Source of the DNA: Oenanthe sinensis
Taxonomy: Eukaryota > Streptophyta > Magnoliopsida > Apiales > Apiaceae
Length of the DNA stretch: 64,000 bases
NCBI GenBank assembly: GCA_028671895.1
Contig: JAPMAC010000231.1
Span: 8,024,001-8,088,000, forward strand
Direction: 5' to 3'
The notes below the pieces were generated by a model. It was not told the origin of the DNA. It was given only the letters and a program-made list of their open reading frames with translations, and did not search any database. Both the position numbers and the translations under genes were made by a program. This document shows positions 39,065 through 52,514 of the stretch, piece by piece; the stretch's first letter is position 1; each line of letters starts with the position of its first letter.

Positions 39065-40667
39065 TGTTAGTATTGGTGTCCTAGAGACAATACTTTTAAT
39101 GTTTTATTGAAAATAATTAAGAATTATGTTTTATGTGATTATTTAATTATTATTTATTATGTCTTTATTTACTGCGTTATAAATTGAAAGGATAATAAAT
39201 GTCCTTGGAATATTAATACGTAATATATATCTTTAAGTATGTGACTTAAAAATGAGATTATATGAATAATATTTTATTCCTAAAATTCCCTAGTCAAATA
39301 TTATTATTTAAGGACAATAATAATGCAATAAGACTAGTATGTTTGTTGACGGATGACCACATCTCATTGGTCATAGGTATGGTGATACTAAAGTCAAGAA
39401 CATAAGTGTATGTATCAATACACGACACTGGAAAGACCCGCCGTGAGATTCTACATGTTAATAATTGTGATAAGAAATCTCACAGTGATAATGATATAAT
39501 GATCCTCTGACTTGAAATCATTATATTTCTATACGAGAATTAATATACTTTGATTACACTCAAAGTTACCTTTAACCGGGTAATGATAAAGGTGTACATT
39601 GGGTATGCTATGAATCGTATGAGGAATATGAATGATAGATATATGATTTAACCCTCCAATTCTAGGAGTGATATTATTGGCCTCTTGATTGAGTGAGACT
39701 ATGAAATGCATGGCCATGCTCAAATATTGATTTGTTTAAATAGTCTACTCATTGATCAAGGAAACTGAGATTAAACGTTGAAGAGGATGACACTATACAT
39801 GCCTCGAGTTTGATCTATAATATAAGGTTAAAGGGATTATATTACATGGAACATTATTCACGAAAGGTTTAATTGAATCACCAATTATTATTGTTACTTG
39901 GGTAGCAATGATGTATTACTAGATGCCGCTCATTGTTTATAATTTTATTATTAGATAATAAAATTATTGTCAACGTAATAATAACCTAAAGGGTCACACA
40001 CAAAGAACGTCAAAACGGAGGTTTATTTAAATTACCAATTTAAATATATTATTGTTTATTCAAATTTAATTATTGAATTAATTAAGTGGGACTTGATTAA
40101 TTATATTAGAATTCGGATTTAATAAGTATTATTATTATTCGAATTTAATTATTGAATTAATTAAGTGGGACTTGATTAATTATATTAGAATTCAGATTTA
40201 ATAATAATAATAACCCAAAGTCATAATGAGTTTTGGAAACCACATGGATTAGGGTTAGGCCCAAAATCTCCCTTTCCCCTATATATATACATAATGATGT
40301 ATAGTATTAGGGTTGAATCATCAAATTTCCTTTTAGAGAAAAACCCTAGCTGCTCAACATCAAAAGAGGCTAGATAAATAGAGAGAGAGAGAGAGGCAAG
40401 AGGCAAACAATTCGGCTAGTACCGACTCCGGTGATCGTAGGACGATCGGGCGTTCGTGTGGACTTCTTCAGAGAGCAAATCTTTGCAACAAAGGACTGCT
40501 GTGATTCATCTTTTTGGACATCCATTAAACAGCATACAAAAGTTTTGTTAAGGTACATACTTCTTCACCATAATCATCCAACGTTATACATGGATCCTAC
40601 GATTGAGTTTCGATTTTTTATTGTTTTTACGTTAATTCCGCTGCGTTTTCATGCCCGAAACCCTTCA
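39065..40667 (+). repeat. 3' LTR of element H (1603 bp)
   Basis: Same ends as the 5' LTR. Keeps about 145 bp (roughly 40320-40465, with GAGAGAGAGAGAGAGG) that the 5' copy lacks; solo LTR I has corresponding DNA, so the short form is derived. 79-bp duplication at 40058-40136 and 40137-40215. Confidence 0.92.
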
Positions 40668-41420
40668 CATATATCTCTCTAGAATACATGGCACACACAA
40701 TGTAATATACGTGCAAGTATACCATGATTATATTATATGTGGGTCTACTAACGAAAATTTTGGCAAGAGTTTATTGCTAAGTTAATGCATAGTAGGTACA
40801 ACATGAGCATGTTGGAAGAGTTGCAATTCTTTTTAGATTACAATTAATTCAATAGAATGATGGCAATTAAAGTAAGTCAATGATCTTTTGATGCGCAATT
40901 TGGAAGATTCTAGACATGCCAAGACTTCTTGCCAACAGACCACTAAGCTGGATTAGTGAAAATCAGGTATATGAACTGAAGTGACAAGCTATAGAGGTAT
41001 GATCAGCTCATTACTTATTCAAGTGCATGAAGACCATATATTTTATTCTCGATATGCCTATGTGCAAGTTTCCAAGTGGATACTAGAGAATCTTATCTTA
41101 TAGCTAAGTTATGAATTGTTAGATATCTTAGGGGATCACCAATTCTTGAAATCTGGGACCCTAAAGATACTAGGTTTAACCTAATTGGCTATATAGATAT
41201 AGATAATGCAGGTTGTAAGAAAGACAGAGAAGTCATTCCTAGAAGATGTCATTATTTCCAGCAACTCTATTGATCTCTTCACACCACTTAAGGAACAAGC
41301 TCGTGGACATCAGGTATCATTTCTTTCGAGATTGTCCTTAGTAGAATAACTTGCAGATATTTGCTGAACAACGTGATAAATTTATTTTGTCTAAGTTGGT
41401 TAGTGAATTTGGGATATTAA
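40668..41420 (+). pseudogene. pol: Pol remnant of element F, part 2 (RT end and RNase H)
   Basis: Continues F's RT at TGCAAGTATACCATGATTAT (equivalent to VQVYVDDII) and follows RT, connection and RNase H (AGGTTTAACCTAATTGGCTAT near 41170) to GTGAATTTGGGATATTAAT, the GELGML end of pol in A. No open frame. Aligns with the reverse complement of D 17900-18660. Confidence 0.8.
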
Positions 41421-43690
41421 TTATATGCATACTTATTGGAAATCCCATCTGCAAGGAATTCTCGAATAAGTTCACAAGTATTAAATTTCCATATTTAAAG
41501 GACTTGTGAATTTATTTTAAATCCAGTACCTCATGCTTATTGCCACTAGTTTAATTATCATGCTTACAATGTAATATACATAAGTGGTAGTTAAATTATT
41601 TAGCATAAGTTAGAAGCATAATTATTTGCATGTTAAATATTTGATGAGTATTAGTCAAGATGTCTTGCTTAATTGCTCTGATATTTTGCTATGATATTCT
41701 TAAATATTTTATTATAAATAATTGTAATACTTTTGATATTAGTGACAATATTTAGAATTTCTGTTCTAAGTAATTAATGCATATTTCAAAACTCACTAAT
41801 ATTGGAAGACGAAATATTTTCTAAGTTATGTGTATAAAATTCTTAATATTTTATATACTTAGAAAAAAATTCTAAATTTGATTTTATTGCGAGAAGTTGC
41901 AATTAGGAACACAAGTGTTAAATGTCTATATTTAAAGAACTTATGAATTTCTATTCAACTATTTTTTCGAGCTTACATATATCAATAATAATTGTTATGA
42001 GTATAATTATAATATGCCAGAGTGACAATTATTAGATATAGTGTAGGAAGTTAGATGCTAATATTCAATCTTATGAATATTTTAGTATTTAGCGAAATTA
42101 TTTTATCTTATTAAAATTATGGATTGAAGCAGTTCAATGATTAATAGTTTCATAATTTTGATTTGATAAAATATAAGAAGCATAATTTCTTGCATTTTGA
42201 AATTATTGATAATTATCAGTAATGATAGTTTGTTAATGTTTTTGTGCAATTAATTGTGATATTTTTAATATTAGTGATAACACATGTTGTTTATCTGAAA
42301 TCACTAATAATAAAAATATGTCTAAATTGAATAATTGCCATGTTTATTTGATTAATATATATGCATGTTATTGGTAATTGTTTAGTGCAATATAAGTATT
42401 TAATTTATTTTGATTTATTTAAATTATGATGATATAAAACAATACAGTGATATATCGGTTCCATGATTTAAGTAAATTAAAATAAATTTGCAGCATAATT
42501 ATTTGTAGTATAAATATTCTCTTTTATTACTTTGTGATAATTGAATAATATTTTATTACAAAATAATTGTGATATATTGATACTGATGGATTTTCTTAGT
42601 CTTTATTCTAAGTAAAAATTGGTTTTTGAAAAAGCCGTTAGTATTAGTATATTTAGTTTTCTCTCTTTGACTGAATTTTAAACTTGAATGTATTAAAAAG
42701 AATTTCTTGTCTGATTCTTTTTCAAAACGTTTTATTCAAAGATACATTCATTTTTCTATCAGTTTTAGAAAAGAAAACATCAAAATTCTTTTTCAAAACT
42801 TCTCTTTTGAAAATCATTTGATTTACAACCCTACTTTGATTTCTAAATCCTAGGGTGTGAATCAAACTTTTCTTGAGAATAATTTTTTTCTCCAATCTCA
42901 AAATATTTTATCCTCTCTCCAAAGCTGGTTTTAAATGCTATATTTTCAAAAACCGTTTTCTCTCTTAATTTTTCTGTTTAAAGTGGCAGAAACTTTGTGA
43001 CTGCTATTTTATTCGGAGAAATTGTTTTAATTTCGAGGTACCAATCACTTGTAAAATTATTTGTTTTTAAATACTTGTTTAAATGTATGTTTCACATTGA
43101 TTCATAGTACTTAAACAGTGGTTATTGCTTTGAAGGCCTTGTATTGTATTGTTGAGCATTCATTCACCCCAATTTTCATGTTTTTATTTTAAGTCGGGGA
43201 TACTATCAGGTGGACGAAAATGATGTAAATCATAATTGCATTATGAGTCGGAAAATCATAGTCCTCTATCTGATAAGGATGTTTTGCAAAACTGTTTTCA
43301 AAACTTACAGTGCAAAGGTTTTTAATGGAAAAGAGTCATTTTAATGAGATAGAATTTGGTAAGAGAGTTGAACTTCTTCTTTGGTATAAATTCCCGCATT
43401 TTATTATGGGAAGTTTGCCTTATAAGAAATTCATAAGGGATAGAATTTTTCTCTAATACAATTTCCCGCGTTTTATTATGGGATAAGTATCTTAAAGAAA
43501 ATTTCTATTGGTATCATGTTCTTAAATGATAAATCTTTAGAACCGATAAAACTCTTTTATTAAAAGTGCTTTAATGTAATCGTTTAGCATTTCTTCTTAT
43601 ATTTTTCCTTCTCCTTGAGATGAAAAATATGTTTTGAAATGTTAAAGTGATTATTTCATTTTATCTTATTTAATTGATTTTATCTGTTTA
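41421..43690 (+). other. Non-coding DNA between pol and third ORF of element F
   Basis: AT-rich. Up to about 42330 it matches D in reverse complement. Pyrimidine-rich words at 42840-42990 could be a decayed leader like that of A. Two copies of TTCCCGC(A/G)TTTTATTATGGGA lie near 43391 and 43465. No gene. Confidence 0.55.
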
Positions 43691-45954
43691 GCCCCCAGTG
43701 GCTACAGAAGCTGGCCAGGAGGTTGAAAACCCATCAATCTCTTACCCATGCCTTAATACCAAACACTGATTCATCCACTTCCATATATTAACCCTTGGAG
43801 ATATAAGGAACTGATGTAAGTTAGAGGTTGATAAGGGAGAAACTGCACTTGATGCAGTAAATAAGGATGAAGTCGGAAGTGCACCCACAGCTCTACCTCC
43901 AGAGAAAAAAAGTAGTATATAACTGAGGTAACTGTAAGCTCATCTACATCTTCTCAAAAGGATACAGAGCTGAAAAGGCAATAAAACTGTCTCTGGAATC
44001 ATTCTCTCAATAGGGTGAGTCCATTGAAATTCGCTCGTCAGCTAGAGCACCTTGTATTGTGTCAAGCACATCACTGGCACTCACGCTGATGGTAAGCCTA
44101 AACAGATAAATTCTAGGAACACATTGCAAGGTGTGCATAGTGAGAGGTATAGGCATTTAGAGGAGATACAGACTCTAGCCATATATTACATTGTCCAAGT
44201 ATCTACCTCAAACAGAAGTTAATCTTCTGCATCCCGTAAGGGAGATCTCTTGTTCAGATTTATCTGGGCTTGAGAGGCAACTGCTTGACAAGAATTCTTT
44301 GGATGAGTCAAGTAGGGTATTTATACAAAATTCCTGTCACAGGGTTATGAGGGAAACGTAGGCTCTAATTTGCCATTCATTACATTGCCTACTACGTCGC
44401 CACTCCTGGAAGGAACATTTCCAGATCTTGAAAAGGAATGTCCACCTCCCGTTTACAGAGAAGGTGTGAGGCAACTCCTTGATAGAACAAGGCAGGATTC
44501 CCTAACAGATTTTAAAATCATGGGATAACCCATCTCAAAGAGGTGAGGCTCCACTAGACAGTGATTTAGCAAACGCTATTGAGTCTGGTACTGAGACAGT
44601 GCTTATGCATGATAGATCAAGAACACCTCTACGAGGCAATTCTCCACTTGATAGTGATTCAGTTCATTCTGATGAATCAGGTGTTGGGAATATGTATGAA
44701 TTGACGGATTTCACTTGAAGGTACAAAAAACTATATTTGAAATGCAGAGTCAAAGTGAGAGAGAGAAACACTTAAGTGAAAGTGAGGGAAAGATACACTT
44801 GAGTGAGAGATAGGGAGAGAAAGAGTGAAATACTTCAAAGTGCTCGACACTTGAGTGTAAACACTAACAGAACGTAGTAGAAGTGAGGAAACTATAGACC
44901 AAACACTTACCCTTGCTACTTGCTACTTCTGAAAGAAAAGCTACTATGTTTTCCCAATCAATGGCAAACGAGAACCTTCTTTGGAAGACAAACCATTCAA
45001 AAGATGGGCCATTGGAGGATTCCTCAACCAAGAGGGAGAAGTTATAGAAAGAAAAAGGAGAAGTTAATAAAGTCTTATCTTCGTATCCTTGTGAAAAGTT
45101 AATATCCTAAAGGGGTTCGTATCCTGGATCCTTGGAAAAAGGGGTTCGTATCCTTGGAAGAAGTTAATATCCTTAGGGGGAGATTTTAGACAAGAAAGAA
45201 AAAGAAAATCTTATCTTCTGATCCTGATGGGAAACAACAGAATATGGGAGAATCATGAAACTGTAAAGGAGTTGTCAGTAGAGGATTCCTCATCCAAGTT
45301 AGATGTACAGAAAAGAATTGACACTTCCATTGATTATCTAAAGGGAGAAGAAGAAAAAGAAGGAGAATCACATTCTTAGGGGGAGAACATTATTTGAGTT
45401 GTGTTTTATGTTTAACAGAAGACGTTCCCAGGAATTTGAATTCTTATGAAGCTCTGTTCATAACTGACAAAACACCTAGGGTTGTGATTCCCTTGCCTGG
45501 TTACACTAGTCCTCTTGTGATTGATTTGGACCCCATAGCTCCTATGATGCCACCTCTTGAGCCTGGTCTTAAATTTGACTTTGATAAGGAATTTTCTGCC
45601 CTCCTTGAGAAGCACAATGAACTTGAAGCTCTTTTCAAAGAACTTCAAGCTTCTTTCAAGGTGTTGGTGGAGAAACATCAAATCACTGAGGCTAAGCTTG
45701 GTGTTCTCTTGAATATTATTAGCAACACAATGCAAAGGGCCAACCAAGTTGAGACTAGTTTATCTCACTACATCTATCTTCAAATGGTAATTGCTGATGG
45801 TTCTTCACTGCCTATGGTGCCCGAGCTTCAACCAAACCCTAGGATGGCAAGTTTGTTGGATGATGAGCCAGTAGAGGAAGGGATAAGGGACATGGACAAT
45901 GATCTGGCAACTAATCCAGTGATTAACAGCACTGATTATGATGCTATGGATTAA
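43691..45954 (+). pseudogene. Decayed third ORF of element F
   Basis: Position matches A's third ORF. Short Ser/Asp-rich fragments can be read, such as SPLDSDSVHSDESGVG near 44640-44680. The best open stretch is 45394-45954 (186 codons, no credible ATG) with a likely coiled coil, FDKEFSALLEKHNELEALFKE, then TMQRANQVETSLSHYI, ending DYDAMD-TAA. I see no clear residue-level match to A's C-terminus, so the families' third ORFs have diverged strongly or only the role is shared. Confidence 0.5.
45075..45182 (+). repeat. Short tandem repeats with GTATCCTTG core in F's third ORF
   Basis: TTCGTATCCTTG, AAGTTAATATCCTAAAGGGG, TTCGTATCCTGG, TTCGTATCCTTGG and AAGTTAATATCCTTAGGGGG follow within 105 bp, a period of about 33-37 bp. 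Confidence 0.7.
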
Positions 45955-47663
45955 GTTATTTGAATTTAATTTTTGTCTTGGTATGTAGACATTGGGGTAT
46001 TAGGTCTAGAAACTACTTTTTGTTTGTGTGTGCATCAAACCTACTCATATCTGTTCTTTGAGTGTTTGTCTGCTAGTTTCATCTATTTATATTTTGCTTC
46101 TGCATTAACTAGTGTGTAGCTTGACCAAGTTTGTGTAGTAGTGGTCAATCTAGTAACACTATTTGCTAGTCTCTGTCAAAATGCAAAAATCCTTGTACTA
46201 GCTGCAGTTTATGATCCATGGAATGGAAATTGCTTTCTTTACTGTTGATTCACAGTTCATGTATATATTGACTATGCACAGTACTAACACTTTATACTTT
46301 TAGGTTAAGGCTAGTCAAATATGCAGTCATGGAGTAGCTCAATACTTAGCAGAATCACTTGTGAAATTTAGCAGCTATACTAGTTGTATATTAATTCAGT
46401 TGCTAGTCTCATGATCATGCTACTAACAATTTGTTTTGAAGGATCAAGCCAGGACTGTGTGCATTATGAAGAAGTTGTTTAATCTCAGTGTGAAACTTAG
46501 CAAGAGAAATTTATCAGTATTAGTAGCTGTAGTAATTTGCTGACTATAGTAGCTTGAATACATTAACACGAAACTTCATATTTTGCTACATTCAATTACT
46601 AAAGATCTTGATTAATAACTATGGTACTAATGCTTAAAAATCTTGCAGGTGGCAAGTTGCTTGCAAGGATGGTATAACTGATCTTGAGTGCTAATTTTTA
46701 GTACTGATTTGTAACTTACTTTGTAAAGTGTGAACATACACTTTATTTCATTTAGAACAGCTACAGATCTTTATTCTCAGAATATTCTTCCATGCAACAG
46801 GGCTGTTAATTTAATTTGTGTGTACTTTGGTGTTAAATTTGGGGTCTAAATAATTACTCTTGTCACTAATTTTTTTTTTCCGAAACTACTTGGCCTAACA
46901 AGTTGTACAATGTTTTTAAGTACTCAAATTTCAGAACTCTTAAAGTCTAAAACAGGTACCAATTCAACTCATGACATGAGGAATGAGAAATCAAGCTGCA
47001 TTGAGAAAGTTTCACTTTCAAATAATTTCGAATTTTATATTTGAAATTAACAAAGGGAAGTTCTCTTTATTCTTACTCTCTAAACTAATAGAATTGTTAA
47101 CACATCAGAAAATTATTTTTCGAAAAACATACTCTCTTAAAAATCTTTTTGATAGTTTGTCAAAAAGGGGAAGATGTTAAAGGGGTAAAATTAAAATTTT
47201 TACTACACAAGGGGAAGATGAGAGTAAAATAAAATTCTAAAAAGAGAATTTTATTTTCAAAAGTCTAGAATTTTTTTAGAACTCTTACTTACTCGAAATA
47301 TTTTGCAGCCTATATGAACATAATGGAAAATTGATAAAGAATTTTCAAAATTCGTATCAAAATATGGAAATGGAGTATACCAAGCTGGAAATGGAAAAAT
47401 GATAAGTATTCACTTATCAAGGGGTATATACTCAATTTTTTTATGTGCATCTTACTTGCTGCATAATATTTGTATGCTTATCTGTTATGCATTTAAAACT
47501 GGAAAAGATTTTCAACACTGTAGGGGAAGTGTTAATTAGATTTTAATAATCTAAAAATGAATAAATTAGATAGTTACATACACGTAGGGGAAGTCTTAGT
47601 CTGTCACACACATATTTAATTTTACACTCGAATGTTTCGACAAAATATCAAAAAGGGGAAGAT
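45955..47663 (+). other. 3' region of element F with repeated polypurine tracts
   Basis: Non-coding. Purine tracts of the AAGGGGAAG type occur near 47163, 47210, 47524, 47586 and 47652, the last directly before a TG that probably opens the 3' LTR. Repeated polypurine tracts are known from Sireviruses. The rest is AT-rich without features. Confidence 0.6.
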
Positions 47664-47857
47664 TGTGAGATACAACCTTTTCCATAGGTTCTGATTAATT
47701 TTGTCTTAACGCTAAGTGCAAATTAAATTAGGGTTGGGAAGTTACTAATTAATATAGTAATCCTCCCTTAGGTTATTCGAAGTGACAGTCAACGAGTGTA
47801 AAGTCAAACTTGGTCAAACCGTTTTATAAACGAAACAAAATGATTTTCTCTCGACAT

Positions 47858-47862
47858 ATAAT
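47858..47862 (+). repeat. Target-site duplication of solo LTR I (left)
   Basis: ATAAT immediately before TGTTGG; the identical ATAAT stands at 63314-63318 after the LTR's terminal CCCAACA. Confidence 0.92.
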
Positions 47863-48401
47863 TGTTGGTGTAGGTGCCCTAGAGACAATACAATGTTTCT
47901 TTTGATAAACCTTTATGTCAATTGATTATTCAATAAACGTATTTATTATGACTTTAATTCCTGCGATATATTTGTTAGCATAATAAATATCCTTAGAATC
48001 ATGATACACATTGTATAGTTTAGTAAATGACTTGAACTTGAGATTATATAATATATCATATTCTTAAATGTCCCTAGTCGAGTATTATTATTATAGGACA
48101 ATAATAATACATAAATAGACTAGTATGGTGTTTGACAGATAACCACATCTCATTGGTTATAAGTATGGGGATACTAAAGTCAACACATAGGTACATGCAG
48201 GAGTACATGGTACTTGACAAACCCACAGTGATATTCTTCATGTTTAATAAAGTCATAAGAAAGACTTACAGTGATAATGGTGTAATGATCCTCTGACTTG
48301 AGATCATTATATTTCTGTACGAGGATTAATATACTTTGACTACATTAAAAGTTACCTTTGACCGGGTAATGATAAAAGTGGACATCGGGTATATCATGAG
48401 T

Positions 48402-51400
48402 TGTAATAACCCTAACTTTGTAAGATTTTCAAAGCCTTGAGGAATAATAATTCTACGGGATTTTGGAACTCATGTTAGCCCACGCTATATAAATGGTGGA
48501 AAATTAAGAATCCGAAGATACATTACGGATGTGCAAGGAAAATAAGTGAATGCAAACATCGTCAGAATTCACTAATTTCTATTTCTACGAATTTAGTTGT
48601 AACCTATGAAACACAAGAGAATACGAGAACCCTAACATGACCTAATATACACGACATGGAAATATTAAACCAAGACATCCCAAACGATAAAGAGTTTTAT
48701 GATAAGAAATTTCTACGCTAAAACGTTTTCGAGAATTTTCGAACATCGAAATAAGGATTATGCAAGTAAAGGATTACATTTTTGGGGATAATACAAAGGT
48801 GGCCATGCAAGGAAGCAAGAAACTAAGTAGTTAGCATCTAACCAAACCAAACTAGAAAGAAAACTAGAAGTAGAAGCATGGTTCCATGAAAAATGGAACA
48901 AGGACATGAAAAGTCAATATGACTATTCCACTTTTTGACATTTCTAGCCACTTTATTACATATAACACGCATATATATCATGGCCTAGCTGATTATATGT
49001 CTGCATATCAGTATATATAAGATAGATATACAAAATAAATAGCATAAAACGTTTTCAAGTAAGGTAACCAAGCAAAGGAGCCAAACCAGCCAAAGAAAGT
49101 TCCATTCAGCTACAAGGAAGAATTGATTTTTCATCACCACTCAAACAAGCTCCATAAATCATAACAAAAATTCCGAATGCTCTCCACATCAGAATAGAGG
49201 TAAGGATTTTTTTTTTCATAATTTTTGGAGTTGTTTTAGGTAGTCAAAGAAATTGTGAAAGTGAAGCATGAATAGTAATTGTGTTCTTGGTTATGTTGTT
49301 TCAATGGAAGATTCAAGCAAGTTAAGGCAACCCAAGCCATCCCTAGGAGTTGTGAAGCATATTTAGTGATCTCAAGGTTACATACAAGGTATACATATCT
49401 TCATTCCCTTTAAACCTTGTGATTTCATACGGATAATGTTAAGTAATGCAAGCATGTTAAGTTACTAGCACTAATGACTAAGTTAAGCATGATTGTGTTG
49501 GTTGTGATGAAATGAGGTTGGTTATAAAACTTGATCTTATGACTGATTTTGTGAGTTCATAACCGTGTAATGATATTGGTTGTGTTGGTTTTGGATGTTG
49601 GTAATATGATCAAATCCGGGAAACGTTCCGTGTATAGCCGTTGTAATGCCCGTTTGAAACTAGGGTTAATTGGACAGGTGATTTCGAACCATTAAAATGT
49701 CATTTTTGAAAACCACTGACCAGGGTATAATAGTTCTTGTCTTAAGCTTTGTATTGACATAAAAATCATGTCGATATGATTTACGGTTTAGAAGTTACGT
49801 CCGTTTTAGTAAAAGTCGCGCAAGTAATCTAACTGCAGTTTTGTCACCACTTTGAAGAGATAAATAGCCCACTTAAGAATTGGTAAAAATGGTGAATTTT
49901 GGATGGTAGATGCCTCGGACAGTTGGTAGTGCGACCAAAAAGTTTTGTATAAAAATAAGAAATTTTCGATTTTATAAAAATGTTACAGTCAAAACTGCGC
50001 AAGTGGAAAACCCCTTAAGGGGATGGTTCGCTAAGAAATTTGGTTATATGCACACGACTTGGTTTTGAAACTCGTACGAAGCAAGATATTGGCATAAGTA
50101 CTTGACGAAAGATATAAGAGTATAAAGGACCCTAAAGGAGTCATATAAAACATTTGCAGGATTTCATAAAGTTGTGTCATTAACGCGTAATTCGGGGTTT
50201 AAGGAAAATCTAACCTAGCGTTCTGTTTGGTTATAATAGATCACCGGACGTCCACGAGCACACCTAGAAATCTCCGAACCACAGGCAAGTTTTCGAAAAC
50301 CAAGTTTTAAGTATTTTGTAAACTGCTGATGTTATGATATAACTGTATTGAAAGTTTTTTATTGGTTTACTGTGTAATAAACGTGCAACGCTTGTTACGA
50401 CTTATATATTACGAACTAAAGTTGGATATAAGTCGATGTATGAATAGAGGCTCTAAGACAGGGCAAAATCGTATCTGGATATTTAAATCGGGAGTCGGAG
50501 CTATTTTACTAGAACGCTGTCATGAAAAAAAAAACCCGGAAATTGCCAGAGACAGTGATTTTCAGAAATATCGATTACCAATATTTCATAAAAAATACAT
50601 GGGATAACTATTCAAAATATCCTGAATCATTTTATAGATATTATTTAAATTTTTATTTAATTAAATGGATATTAATTTGAATATTCATTTAATAATATGT
50701 GATCAATGATTTATTATTTAATACATGTTATTTTAATATTTATTGAACAGTCCAAAATTCTTTAAAAATAATTGATTAATCATTTACTATTTGATAAATA
50801 TTATTTAAATATATATTAAATATTCTAAGATTATTTAAAAATAAATGGGATAATGATTTACTATTTAATAAATATTATTTAAATATTTATTAAATATTCC
50901 AAAATTTTCTAAGAATAATTAAACCTTTCTCATAATACAATTTGAGGACTTACAAATTTCTTAAAATATTTTCTGGCCTTCAGAATATCTAATAAGGTTC
51001 CCAAATATTATTCCAATAATATCAAGTCCCTTAAAACAAGGGCTCACATTTTCTGACTGATCAAAATTGGGAATCAAGTCTAAGAAATGAGCCAATGGTC
51101 TCGCTTTCTTTTTTATACTCTGATATTACAATCATTTCCCTATTCAATTAGAGATTTCCAAACTCAACAACTTATTGAAAAAAAAAAAAAAACCCGACTA
51201 CTCCCAAGTTATGTTATAACAGGCAGACTTCTAAAACAAATGAAATCTATTGACTAACGTCAACCCACATAATGAGTTTACTTCCTCAACCCTTCCGGAA
51301 GTAAGGATATGATGATTAAAGTAAACCTATCAACAAGCCGGTTGCTTGGGGGACTTGGATTAAATTCCATTCCAGACATGGATAGGGTTCTTCCAGGGAT

Positions 51401-52346
51401 TGGAGTAGCCGACACTAGGGGTCGGAAAGAGTGTAAGAGGCTGTGGGACAGTCCATCCAAGCGTAAGAGGCTGTGGGACAGTCCAGCATAAAGGCTCATA
51501 TGTGGCCTGGGTGCAGGCCCGGTTAGGGTAGTCATCCATCTACTAGTAGAAAAGAATTCGGTACATACGGCTGATCACCGGGTACCGTGGTACTCCAGTA
51601 TATCCTCATTCTTCCAATTGGAATTGTACTGTAATATTGTAACGAAAGCCTAGGTGCTGAGTTACCGATAATATTAACAGTGGTTAAACAAAATTTATTT
51701 GAAGCAACATGATGCACTATTAGCTGTTTGCCGAAAATAAATGAATGTATTTTCTCCCATAATTACTAAGATGGCTAAATGATGAGATTACAATTACAAC
51801 GCTTTAAAAACTACTTATACTATTGCTGAGCTATTGCTCACTCTTGCTTTTCTTTATATATCATAACACCGCAGCTGTCAGTTATGCCGCGCCGTCGGAC
51901 GACCGTCAGAAAGAGGGTGGGCAATACCCGAGACTTCCGTAGGCTTTTCTCTGTTTTGCCATAGGTAGAAGATCGAGGTCGGATTGGCGTACAGCTAGTG
52001 ATAGTGCTCCTTATATATAAGTATGATCTATGTAAATTAATGATGAAGAACAAACGTAGGTCAGCCTATTGACTTCATGTAGAGGTCGTCTAGGTGACCA
52101 TTCTGTTATTTTGGAAATCGGTTGTAATAACTCGAACTTTCTTTTGGGTACTAGCTAATGTATATATAAGTATCGTTCCTGAGACTATAACCTGTGTGTG
52201 TGTGTGAAGGTGTATGTGCATATATATGGATTGTTGGGTCATTGCAGGTGAAAACGACGAGTCGAGAAATAAGTGTAAGTGTTAATAAATGGAAACAGGG
52301 TAACGTGGCAACCTAGATCCCGGACCCCGGATCTTGGGGTGTCACA
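48402..52346 (+). repeat. 5' LTR of element G (3945 bp)
   Basis: TGTAATAACCCTAAC...GGGGTGTCACA. Contains A-runs (50527, 51180), a 30-bp tandem repeat at 51433, TATATATAAG words near 52012 and 52153, and a short TG run at 52194. Small ORFs inside (for example 51535-51278 minus) recur in the 3' LTR only because the LTRs are copies. Confidence 0.95.
51433..51485 (+). repeat. 30-bp tandem repeat in LTR G
   Basis: GTAAGAGGCTGTGGGACAGT starts at 51433 and again at 51463; the 3' LTR has the same pair at 61367 and 61397. Two copies only. Confidence 0.9.
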
Positions 52347-52350
52347 GAAA

Positions 52351-52362
52351 TGGTATCAGAGC
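52351..52362 (+). promoter_or_regulatory. Primer-binding site of element G
   Basis: TGGTATCAGAGC, a perfect initiator Met-tRNA match, four bases after the LTR's terminal CA. Confidence 0.95.
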
Positions 52363-52514
52363 CTAGGGTTATAACTCTCAGAAACGATAACGAGTTAAGA
52401 ACTATAAATCCACTTATAATAATAATAAGAACTCTCATCGAGTTGTTGTCGGGCTATCGGATATAGCGCTGGCATTAAAACCCGTAAGGGGACTCTTAAC
52501 CTCACAAGTAGTAA

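Larger units (their letters stand above)
32164..40667 (+). mobile_element. Element H: Angela-like copia element, complete ends, defective coding region
   Basis: LTR, PBS, 1.8-kb leader, gag, protease, integrase, RT-RNase H, polypurine tract and LTR, all on the plus strand. The LTR start (TGTTAGTATTGGTGTCCTAG) resembles the Angela/BARE start I recall. Flanks share CAT, or CACAT at 32159-32163 and 40666-40670 if the LTR's terminal CA is counted in. It lies in the RT region of F. The homologous place in D (near 18650) is uninterrupted. Confidence 0.92.

Noticed and set aside
51278..51535. 85-aa minus-strand ORF present identically at 61212-61469
   Set aside because: Identity is due to the two LTRs being copies; composition and position give no sign of a gene.
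52351..52363. TGGTATCAGAGC-type sites as tRNA gene fragments
   Set aside because: They are primer-binding sites next to LTR ends; no cloverleaf surrounds any of them (also 25423, 33623, 15374).
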